DNA of 64,000 bases, from assembly GCA_041686375.1 (NCBI GenBank), contig JAWLEB010000001.1:62001-126000 (forward strand). Reading direction: 5' to 3'. The translations under genes were made by a program, and so were the position numbers. The notes beneath the pieces are model-generated. The model was not told the origin of the DNA. It worked only from the letters and a program-made list of their open reading frames with translations, and made no database searches. Each line of letters opens with the position of its first letter. The first letter of the stretch is position 1. Shown here piece by piece: positions 55,438-63,005 of this stretch. Source of the DNA: JAGXLC01 sp041686375. GTDB lineage: Bacteria > Bacteroidota > Bacteroidia > Bacteroidales > UBA12077.

Positions 55438-56124
55438 CTATTGTAATTGAAATACAATCGGAATAGTAAACTGTACCCTTACTGGTTTACCTCTTTGTTT
55501 CCCAGGTTCCCATTCTGGTGCATCTCTAATGGCTCTTACGGCTTCTTCATCCAGAGCAGGGTCAACTCCTCTTAATACTTCTACATTTGATATGGATCCA
55601 TCTTGATCGACAACGAATTTTACAAAAACAGTACCTTCAATACCATTTTCAGCAGCTACAGTTGGATATTTGAGATTTTCCTGGATATAATTCCTGAAAC
55701 CTCCAATTCCGCCGCCTCGGAATTCCGGCATATCTTCAACTTTCATAAAGACCTGGTTTTCCTCTTCTTCCTCTTCCTCCTCATCACTGAATGAATCGTA
55801 GGAAGTTTCAGTTTCCTGGTCAGCTTCAGTCTCTTCCAACATAAGTTCGTCCTCAATTTCAACATCATCATCTACAATGTTGATTTGTTCTGTACTTTGG
55901 GGTGGAGGTGGAGGTGGCTCTTTTTGCTGTTCCTGTCTGGTTACAGGTACTTCTTCCTGTTCAACCTCCTCTTCTTCCCCGCCAGTAAAGGAGTCATTTT
56001 GTGAGGGTTGTGTTGTCCACTCAAATGCTAAAAGCACTAATCCAAGTGCTACAACAAAACCTATCTCGAGGAAGAGGCTTTTTTTCTTTTCTAAATCGGC
56101 TTTTGGTGACTTTTTAACTTCCAT
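55438..56124 (-). CDS. TonB family energy transducer
   Basis: A 228-residue protein with one N-terminal membrane anchor (EIGFVVALGLVLLAFEW), a Pro/Glu-rich periplasmic spacer (EPPPPPPQSTEQ followed by long acidic runs) and a C-terminal TonB domain (MPEFRGGGIGGFRNYIQENL, YPTVAAENGIEGTVFVKFVV, EWEPGKQRGKPVRVQFTIPI). It passes proton-motive energy to outer-membrane receptors; no exbBD genes are nearby. Confidence 0.94.
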   Translation of the reverse strand: MEVKKSPKADLEKKKSLFLEIGFVVALGLVLLAFEWTTQPSQNDSFTGGEEEEVEQEEVPVTRQEQQKEPPPPPPQSTEQINIVDDDVEIEDELMLEETEADQETETSYDSFSDEEEEEEEENQVFMKVEDMPEFRGGGIGGFRNYIQENLKYPTVAAENGIEGTVFVKFVVDQDGSISNVEVLRGVDPALDEEAVRAIRDAPEWEPGKQRGKPVRVQFTIPIVFQLQ

Positions 56125-56274
56125 ATATTTAATATTTTTGCTGGGCTAAAATTAAATAATTATTCGTTTATTATCAAAATATATTAAAAAATTAATGTAT
56201 GATTTTTATTATTTTTAAGTAGCTATTTGTTAATTAGCTTTTTATAATTTAACGAGATTATTTTGTATAATATT

Positions 56275-56386
56275 TTAGAAACTGTTTTGATTTTGTTCTA
56301 CTTTAACAAATTAGTTTTATATGCAAAATATCATCTTCAAAATTTGGTAAAGCAAAATTTCTAAAAGAAATCAAAACAGTTTCTTA
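56275..56386. repeat. 112-bp inverted-repeat element with CAAAACAGTTTCT arms (copy 3)
   Basis: AGAAACTGTTTTGATTT at 56277-56293 is the exact reverse complement of 56368-56384, with 74 bp between. The right arm is part of the 23-nt sequence shared with 16426-16448 and includes the stop codon of ald (56384-56386). It resembles a miniature inverted-repeat element; the interior has no open frame and no target duplication can be defined. Confidence 0.65.
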
Positions 56387-57604
56387 GAAAGCAGCCATTA
56401 AAAGATCAATATCTCTTGATGGAATGTCAAAATGCTTTCCAATTTGATTGCTTGTCAATATGCCATTGTAAATATAAACTCCGTTTCTTAGTCCTCTGTT
56501 TTCTTTCAAGAAGTTTATGATACCTCCGTATTCTCCCGTTTTAACCAAGAGTGGGCAGAATACATTACTTAATGCGATTGAAGCTGTGCGTCCAACTCTG
56601 GATGCTATATTCGGAACACAATAATGAATGACTCCGTGCTTGATATATGCGGGATTGTCGATTGTCCTGGTTTCAGATGTTTCCAGGCAACCTCCCTGAT
56701 CGATACTTAAGTCAACTATGACGGAGCCTTCTTTCATCTGTTTTATCATGTCTTCGTTAATCAGTATTCTGGGCTGATCATCTTTGTGATACATTGCTCC
56801 AATAACTGCATCTGCCGACTGTAGATCTTTCATAAATACACTTGGATGAAAAACTGAACTATACAATCGCGTTGATATTCTTTTCTGTAGCCTTCTTAGC
56901 TTAATAAGAGAATGGTCAAAAATTTTCAATGATGCTCCCAGTCCTAAGGCTGCCCGTGCTGCATATTCTGCGGCTGTTCCGGCTCCAAGCACAACGATTT
57001 CTGTCGGAGTGATGCCTGTTACGCCTCCCAGCATAACACCTTTTCCATTGCGTGATTTACTTAGATATTCAGAAGCGACAAGAATTGCGGTTGTTCCTGC
57101 AATTTCACTCATGGCTCTACGGACAGGGAAACTATTATCTTCATCTTTTAAATATTCAAAAGCTATTGCAATAATTTTTTTTTGCATCATTTTTCTGATA
57201 CATCGCTTATCCTGCTGGGGGAGGTTCAAGCTTGTAATGACTAACTGATCCCCTCTTAGCAAGTCTATGTCTTCCTCTGTCAAAGGTGAAATTCGTAAAA
57301 TGATGTCACATTGATATACCTGATTCTTACTATCTACAATAAATCCCCCTTTTTCGCTGTAATCTGTATCTTTGTATTTAGCTTCTTTGCCGGCATCGTT
57401 TTCAATAATTACTTCGTGTCCCTGGTTAACTAATAATTCAACTGCTTCCGGAGTTAAAGCAACTCTGCTTTCAATGTTCTGATTGTCTTTAGGCATCCCA
57501 ATTAATAATTTTGAGCTTTTTCGGCCTATTTCGAGCATTTCTTCTTTAGGAAATAATCCCGTATTGCTGAATGGAATATTGTGAGAAACCCCTCTTTTAC
57601 TCAT
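56384..57604 (-). CDS. ald: Alanine dehydrogenase
   Basis: A 406-residue protein of the alanine dehydrogenase / transhydrogenase alpha family. The N-terminal half has KDNQNIESRVALTPEAVELL and AFEYLKDEDNSFPVRRAMSE; the Rossmann loop is VVLGAGTAAEYAARAALGLG; then VIVDLSIDQGGCLETSE and GVIHYCVPNIASRVGRTAS. It would interconvert alanine with pyruvate and ammonia using NAD. The extended N terminus (~35 residues) is typical of the Bacteroidota version. The stop overlaps a repeat. tsaE and porX lie upstream on the same strand. Confidence 0.92.
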   Translation of the reverse strand: MSKRGVSHNIPFSNTGLFPKEEMLEIGRKSSKLLIGMPKDNQNIESRVALTPEAVELLVNQGHEVIIENDAGKEAKYKDTDYSEKGGFIVDSKNQVYQCDIILRISPLTEEDIDLLRGDQLVITSLNLPQQDKRCIRKMMQKKIIAIAFEYLKDEDNSFPVRRAMSEIAGTTAILVASEYLSKSRNGKGVMLGGVTGITPTEIVVLGAGTAAEYAARAALGLGASLKIFDHSLIKLRRLQKRISTRLYSSVFHPSVFMKDLQSADAVIGAMYHKDDQPRILINEDMIKQMKEGSVIVDLSIDQGGCLETSETRTIDNPAYIKHGVIHYCVPNIASRVGRTASIALSNVFCPLLVKTGEYGGIINFLKENRGLRNGVYIYNGILTSNQIGKHFDIPSRDIDLLMAAF

Positions 57605-57643
57605 ATGTTAATTTTTTAAGGTATTACAAAGTCTGTTTGTCCA

Positions 57644-58057
57644 TTAAAATTGAACAGTCCGTTTCCCTTCTTTCCCTTCTTCTATTTTTACGAATAGAAT
57701 GTCGTCCGGTAAAATCCCTTCTATTTTTTCCGGCCATTCAATAAAACAATAGTTGTGTGTATAAAAATAGTCCTCTAAACCTATATCTTGAGCTTCACTA
57801 ATATTTTCTATTCGGTAGAAGTCCATATGAAATATTTTTTCCCCTGATTCTGTTTGGTATTCATTTATCAATGAGAAGGTAGGACTACTAACTATATCTA
57901 TTACCTCCAGTTCATTGCAAAGCGCTTTAATGAATGTAGTTTTACCAGCCCCCATATTCCCGTAAAAAGCAAATTTTCTTTTGCCTTTTGTATGAGACAG
58001 GAACTTTTCTGCTGTTATAGAAAGCTCATTTAATGTATTTAATTCTAGTCTTTCCAT
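57644..58057 (-). CDS. tsaE: tRNA t6A biosynthesis ATPase TsaE
   Basis: A 137-residue P-loop ATPase that supports threonylcarbamoylation of A37 in ANN-decoding tRNAs. Walker A is GNMGAGKTTFIKAL; SSPTFSLINEYQ and HMDFYRIEN are the other TsaE hallmarks, and CFIEWPEKI is near the C terminus. It starts 18 bases after porX and ends 39 bases before ald. Confidence 0.95.
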   Translation of the reverse strand: MERLELNTLNELSITAEKFLSHTKGKRKFAFYGNMGAGKTTFIKALCNELEVIDIVSSPTFSLINEYQTESGEKIFHMDFYRIENISEAQDIGLEDYFYTHNYCFIEWPEKIEGILPDDILFVKIEEGKEGKRTVQF

Positions 58058-58075
58058 TTCTTTAATGTAAGCAAA

Positions 58076-59641
58076 TTACATTTTTGGATTTAAAATTACA
58101 AATGGAATCATCATTTCTTCCATGGATATCCCCCCATGTTGAAAGGTGTTTTTGTAATAATTGACAAAATAATTGTAATTATTTGGATATACGAGGTAAT
58201 TCTGGTTTGTTGCGAAAATATATTTAGAGCTTACATGTCTTTTAGGAAGGTGGATCTTATAAGGATCTTCAGTCTCAAAAACTTGCCCTTTTTTATAGGA
58301 TAGGTTTTTACCTGTTTTGTATCTCAGGTTTACAGATGTATTGCGATCGCCTATTACTTTTATCGGATTTTGAACCTGGATACTGCCATGATCTGTGGTA
58401 ATAATGACTTTAATATTTTTTTTGTCTGACAGGCTTTTTAATAAAGCTAATAAAGGAGAGTGCTTGAACCACGATAAAGTTAAAGTTCTGAATGCGGATT
58501 CATTATTAGCCAGTTCTTTTATTACCTCCATTTCAGTCTTTGAATGGGATAACATATCTATATAATTAAAGATTAGAACAGATAAATTATAATTGAACAA
58601 ATCCGTTATATTCTGGAGGATTTTTTTTCCTGTTTTGGCATGGTTAATTTTTTCATAAAAGAATTTAATGTTGTGCCCTGAACGTTCAATTTGTTTTTTA
58701 AGCAATTCTTTTTCTTGTAAATTTTTTCCGCCCATTTCTTCATCGTCAAGCCAGAGATTAGCGTATAGTTGAGATATTTCAAGGGGCATTAAGCCTGCAA
58801 ACATTGAATTTCTGGAATATTGAGTTGCTGTTGGCAGAATACTTGAGTAGATTTCTTCTTTTTCAATTGAATAATATTCATTGATATATGGCATTATTAC
58901 TTTCCAGTGATCATAGCGGAAGTTGTCAATCAATAACATGATTACTTTCTCCTCGTTCATCACTAGAGGGAAAATCCTTTCCTTGAAAAGATTTGGAGAT
59001 AAGAGAGGCCTGTCAGCTGCTGTATCTTCGTTAAACCAGTTGTTGTAATTTTTTGTAATATATTTAGTAAATTCATTATTGGCTTCCGTTTTTTGCATCT
59101 GCAAAACTTCATGCATTCCATCTTCCTGATTATCTGATAGTTCTAGTTCCCAGTATACAATTCGTTTGTAAATATCAACCCAGCCATTCCATGATTTTGC
59201 CTGGGCTATTAAACCACTCAATTCTTGAAATTGCGATTGATAAGCGGATATGGATTTTGCCGAGATTAATTTATTAAATTCTGTGTTTTTTTTAATTGTA
59301 GATAGAATTTGTTTCGGGTTAACTGGTTTGATCAGGTAATCATCAATTTTTGAACCTATAGCTTCTTCCATTATATCTTCTTCTTCACTTTTGGTTATCA
59401 TGACAACCGGGATATTTGGTTGTATGGATTTAATTATCCCAAGAGCTTCAATTCCACTTGTTCCTGGCATATGTTCATCCAAAAAGATGATGTCATAAGA
59501 ATTGTTGTTAATTTTTTCTATTGCATCATCGCCGTTGGTTGTAGTCGATACATGATAACCTTTTTCCTCCAGAAACAAAATGTGAGGTTTTAATAGATCA
59601 ATTTCATCGTCTACCCATAGTATTTTTATTTCTTTCATCAT
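58076..59641 (-). CDS. porX: T9SS response regulator PorX (REC-PglZ)
   Basis: A 521-residue fusion of a response-regulator receiver domain (~1-125) and a C-terminal PglZ alkaline-phosphatase-superfamily domain (~200-521). The receiver has acidic WVDDE, the phosphoacceptor Asp55 in IIFLDEHMPG, and Lys in YLIKPVNP. The PglZ part has metal ligands in LLIDNFRYDHW and ITTDHGS and the Thr nucleophile in ILPTATQYSR. In Porphyromonas PorX, paired with the kinase PorY, controls T9SS genes. No histidine kinase is in this window. porW/sprE is 65 bp upstream on the same strand. Confidence 0.94.
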   Translation of the reverse strand: MMKEIKILWVDDEIDLLKPHILFLEEKGYHVSTTTNGDDAIEKINNNSYDIIFLDEHMPGTSGIEALGIIKSIQPNIPVVMITKSEEEDIMEEAIGSKIDDYLIKPVNPKQILSTIKKNTEFNKLISAKSISAYQSQFQELSGLIAQAKSWNGWVDIYKRIVYWELELSDNQEDGMHEVLQMQKTEANNEFTKYITKNYNNWFNEDTAADRPLLSPNLFKERIFPLVMNEEKVIMLLIDNFRYDHWKVIMPYINEYYSIEKEEIYSSILPTATQYSRNSMFAGLMPLEISQLYANLWLDDEEMGGKNLQEKELLKKQIERSGHNIKFFYEKINHAKTGKKILQNITDLFNYNLSVLIFNYIDMLSHSKTEMEVIKELANNESAFRTLTLSWFKHSPLLALLKSLSDKKNIKVIITTDHGSIQVQNPIKVIGDRNTSVNLRYKTGKNLSYKKGQVFETEDPYKIHLPKRHVSSKYIFATNQNYLVYPNNYNYFVNYYKNTFQHGGISMEEMMIPFVILNPKM

Positions 59642-59706
59642 TTTTTTATTATGTACACATGTAACGTCAACAGGGAATTACTTTCGGTATCTGATGTCTT
59701 ACTTTA

Positions 59707-62427
59707 TTAATTGTTTGCTACACTTTTTTGGAAAAAATCCATATATTCCATTACCGATTTATTTTCAAGTAATGTAAGATAATTTTTTACTGAGATGTAG
59801 AAATAGCTGTAATCTTTAGAATTTACCTCAGAAAAGACCCTGTCTTCCCTTTTCTGTAAAGTGCTATAGTACTCCTGAGTTTCTTCCACGTCTTTGAATC
59901 GTTTCACAGTAATAAGTGTTTGATAGTCATTTAGCTCTTTGGTTTCTGTGCTATAATCCTTTTGTAAAAAGTAATCCAGGTTGAAATTAATTAAGTCAAA
60001 ATTGAGCCTTCCTATGTCAATGTTTTCTTTATTTATTACGACTACACAATAATAATTATCTTCCTCTCGTATTTTGTATTTACTCTTTTCTTCTTCGCTT
60101 TCCTCTTCAGCTTCTTCTGAATCCTGTGATTGTTTTTCTTGGTTTGCTTTATTAGCAGCAAAGTGTTCTCCTAGTTTTTCAAGTTCGGTTTTATTTAAAT
60201 AGGAAAGCATGTCGTTTGCCGTTGAGCCAACTTCTGTGTCGGGATACTCCTTGTTTATTTTCTCCAGCGCTCTCCGATACGATATTATATCTTCTGTTTG
60301 GCCAATGGATAAAGCTTTCAAAAATTCAAAGCGAGCTAAATATTGGGAATCTGAATAATTTTCTTTTGCAAGTTCATCGTTTTGAATGACTTTATTGAAA
60401 TTTCCTTTTTTGAAATCTTTTAGTGTACTGGCATAAAAATTCTTTACTTGATTTTGTTCTTCTTCTAATTTTTTAAAATAGTCCGGGTCTTTTAAAACTT
60501 TGGCATGATTACTCTCTGGGTATTCGGATATTATTTTATTTTTGTAATTTTCTGCCATAGAAGAATTCCCTTGTTCGTTGTATAGTTTGTACAGATAATA
60601 GAAGCTTGACAATTTATGGAAATGTTCCTTATATCTTTCGTTTAGCTCTTCAAATGTTTCAATTGCTTTTTCATTGTTTCCCAGTTCATTCATATAGGTC
60701 ATTCCTACATTGAAATATGCATCCTGAATTTTGTTATGTGAAGCTTCCATGGCTGAATCGGTAAGCGGGAGTTTGTTTATATAATATTGTCTGTCTGTTC
60801 TGGGGAGTTGCTCAGTTGTTGTGTCTTCAACTTCTTTAGGAATTTCTTCTCCAGAGAAGTCAGCAAAATCACCACCCCCTTTCTCTGCTCTTCTCCAATT
60901 GTCTTCAAGCTCTCTTTCACCCCATTTTTGTCTGAAAGATGCCACTCCTCTTTCAGTTGCCGTTTCGCTGTAGAAATACCATTTTGACTGGTCTTGAAGG
61001 TTGTTACGTGTACCTGATGCTTGCCTGCTTGTCTGGCTTAGTTGTTCCTGTCGTTCTTTTTCTTTTTTTGCTCTTTCTTCGTTTTCATATTTAGCAATCA
61101 TATTGTTAATGGCTGAGTTGCGCTCTGAATCATTCATTTGTGCTATCCTCTGAAGGCTATCCTCCATGCGGATTATATTAAGATTACTCACAAGCTCGCT
61201 CAGATTGGTGTTTTTTATATACAAATCTGTATACCCCGGATAATCTTTTTCAAGTGAGGTAACTGCGCTGTCATAGTAGGCCTGAGCGTTTTCATATTGT
61301 TTTTCTTCAAAGAATATATCTGCCAGCGAGAGGAATGCGAGTCCTTTCTGATTAGGGGTTTTAGAGTTATGTTTTGCTGCAAGTTTATAGTTCTCTATTG
61401 CTTCATCGGTATGGTTATTATTTTCGGCAATTTTTGCCAGAGCATAATAGATTTGGTCCTTGAATTCAGCATTTTTATCTTCCTTCAGCATTTTTTCGAG
61501 GTCTTTTTTTATCCCTTCATTTTTAATTTCCGCTGAATGTGCAAGTTTTGCTTTTTGAAGTTTAGCGTTAAAATTCATTTCATAATCAGGCTTGAGCTTT
61601 ATCACCTGGTCGTAAGTAGCATATGCTTCTTCATGTTGGTCATTTTCCGCGTAAAGTTGGGCTAAAATATAGGTGTACCTGACTTTTTTGCTTTCTTTTC
61701 CGGTCTTATTGATTGCCTTTTTAAGCGGTGGTATGGCTTCCTTTTTTTTGTTTTGCTTCAGGTATAAATCTGCATATGTTGCAAAGAATTCTGCTTTTAT
61801 TTTTTTAGGCAGGCTATCTATTTCATCTAAATCCTCTAATGTTTCTTTCCCATCCCGGAACCTTTCTCTTTCGATATAACTTCTTGCAAGCCATATATAA
61901 GATTCAAGTACGGTATTATTTTCTTCAAAGTTATTTACTGCATATTCTAATATTTCGGTGGCTGTTGAATAGTCCATTTGCCAAAAATAGGCTTGCCCCA
62001 TTAGGAGGTAACTGTCATCGACAAATCTGTTATATTCCGTTTTGTTATAAAATTCTTTTTCTTCCTGAGTGAGTTTTCTTTTATTTTTTAGTTTCTCTGG
62101 TTTTTCTGTGATGGAATGTAAACGAATTACTTTACTGGATTTTTCTATGGTTCTTTCCATTTGAGGGGTTATGCTTTCCGATAATTCCTCATCTCCGTGT
62201 ATAAAAATTGGTAGCGTTCTGGTATAGTCGTATTGATAATTTTCAGTATAGCGATCTATTCCTTCTTCAAAACTTTCGTTGCCGTTGAAAAGGATATTAA
62301 AATAGGCAGTTAGATTATGATATGACCTCCGCAGGGGAGTGTTTTTTTCTGTTCCGCATTGCGAAAACAACACTATAATCCCCACCCCTAATATTATGAA
62401 GCTGTAAATGTTTTTATTAATCTTCAA
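59707..62427 (-). CDS. porW: T9SS-associated TPR lipoprotein PorW/SprE
   Basis: A 906-residue lipoprotein (lipobox VLFSQC, Cys24). The N terminus RRSYHNLTAYFNILFNGNES is the pattern of the PorW/SprE family needed for type IX secretion and gliding. Most of residues ~130-400 and ~570-760 is TPR repeats (LLMGQAYFWQMDYSTATEIL, YAEAT-like units such as DQHEEAYATYDQVIKLKPDY). The middle has a Lys/Arg/Glu-rich coil, and an acidic stretch lies near 765-785. Neighbouring porX supports the T9SS assignment. Confidence 0.88.
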   Translation of the reverse strand: MKINKNIYSFIILGVGIIVLFSQCGTEKNTPLRRSYHNLTAYFNILFNGNESFEEGIDRYTENYQYDYTRTLPIFIHGDEELSESITPQMERTIEKSSKVIRLHSITEKPEKLKNKRKLTQEEKEFYNKTEYNRFVDDSYLLMGQAYFWQMDYSTATEILEYAVNNFEENNTVLESYIWLARSYIERERFRDGKETLEDLDEIDSLPKKIKAEFFATYADLYLKQNKKKEAIPPLKKAINKTGKESKKVRYTYILAQLYAENDQHEEAYATYDQVIKLKPDYEMNFNAKLQKAKLAHSAEIKNEGIKKDLEKMLKEDKNAEFKDQIYYALAKIAENNNHTDEAIENYKLAAKHNSKTPNQKGLAFLSLADIFFEEKQYENAQAYYDSAVTSLEKDYPGYTDLYIKNTNLSELVSNLNIIRMEDSLQRIAQMNDSERNSAINNMIAKYENEERAKKEKERQEQLSQTSRQASGTRNNLQDQSKWYFYSETATERGVASFRQKWGERELEDNWRRAEKGGGDFADFSGEEIPKEVEDTTTEQLPRTDRQYYINKLPLTDSAMEASHNKIQDAYFNVGMTYMNELGNNEKAIETFEELNERYKEHFHKLSSFYYLYKLYNEQGNSSMAENYKNKIISEYPESNHAKVLKDPDYFKKLEEEQNQVKNFYASTLKDFKKGNFNKVIQNDELAKENYSDSQYLARFEFLKALSIGQTEDIISYRRALEKINKEYPDTEVGSTANDMLSYLNKTELEKLGEHFAANKANQEKQSQDSEEAEEESEEEKSKYKIREEDNYYCVVVINKENIDIGRLNFDLINFNLDYFLQKDYSTETKELNDYQTLITVKRFKDVEETQEYYSTLQKREDRVFSEVNSKDYSYFYISVKNYLTLLENKSVMEYMDFFQKSVANN

Positions 62428-62748
62428 TTTTTATACCCTTTTTGTAAAATTAACTTAAAAAAGTTAATGTTATTATACCCCTTAGTTGCGAATTTTTAGA
62501 ATGCAGAATTAAAAATAATACAGCAACTGTTTAACAGGGAGGGTAATTCAAACACAGATATTACAAGCATTAAGGCCCTATTATGTTATGAAACTCTTAT
62601 CCACTATCGTAGACAAAAGCCTATGAATAAACCCGTACCTGTCGGTAGACAAATAAGCATGAAAGTTCGATTTGACCATTAATTAAAAAAATCCAAATGA
62701 AACATCTTATTAATTATTTTAGATAGCCGTTAACTTAGATTTACAGTA
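62428..62748. other. 321-bp intergenic region between porW and the NifU-domain gene
   Basis: Holds a small dyad ATTAACTT-aaaa-AAGTTAAT (62449-62468), 22 bp before the porW start, and repeat copy C (62588-62702). Both flanking genes are on the minus strand, so it should contain the porW promoter; no clear TAnnTTTG box was found. Confidence 0.5.
62588..62702 (+). repeat. Dispersed ATG-terminated repeat, copy C
   Basis: Its first ~80 bases (ATGAAACTCTTATCCACTAT, GTAGACAAAAGCC, CCTGTCGGTAGACAAA) match copy A at 8490 closely. The middle is shortened relative to A and B, and the end reads ATCCAAATGAA, like the end of copy B. Here the ATG opens only a 9-codon frame and the flanking genes run the other way, so this copy drives no visible gene. 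Confidence 0.7.
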
Positions 62749-62994
62749 TTATGATTGATTTATGGCTACAACTTCTTTAACCTCAGGTATCTCTTTTTTC
62801 AGGGCTTGTTCAACCCCATTTTTTAAAGTAAACATACTAAACGGGCATGTGCCGCATGCTCCTGTAAGTTCAACTTTTACTGTTAAGTCATCCGTAATTT
62901 CGTGTAATGTTATATCTCCACCATCTGCCAATAAATATGGTCTGATTTTTTCGATGATTTCTTTTATTTTATCGTCCATTTTTTGTTTGTCCAT
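62749..62994 (-). CDS. NifU-domain iron-sulfur scaffold protein
   Basis: An 81-residue protein equal to the NifU C-terminal domain: KIRPYLLADGGDITLHEI and the cluster-binding CxxC in GACGTCPFSMFTLKNGVE. It carries or transfers Fe-S clusters. It starts 11 bases after the Mrp/ApbC ATPase gene, also an Fe-S carrier, so the pair is likely one functional unit. Confidence 0.94.
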   Translation of the reverse strand: MDKQKMDDKIKEIIEKIRPYLLADGGDITLHEITDDLTVKVELTGACGTCPFSMFTLKNGVEQALKKEIPEVKEVVAINQS

Positions 62995-63005
62995 TTTTTG
63001 ACTTT

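Noticed and set aside
58076..59641. PglZ domain as a sign of a BREX/Pgl phage-defence system
   Set aside because: The PglZ part is fused to a response-regulator receiver and lies next to porW, which is the PorX architecture. No brxC, brxL, pglX or methylase is nearby.
62664..62671. GTTCGATT as a tRNA T-loop
   Set aside because: It lies in repeat copy C, with no acceptor stem, anticodon arm or D-arm around it.
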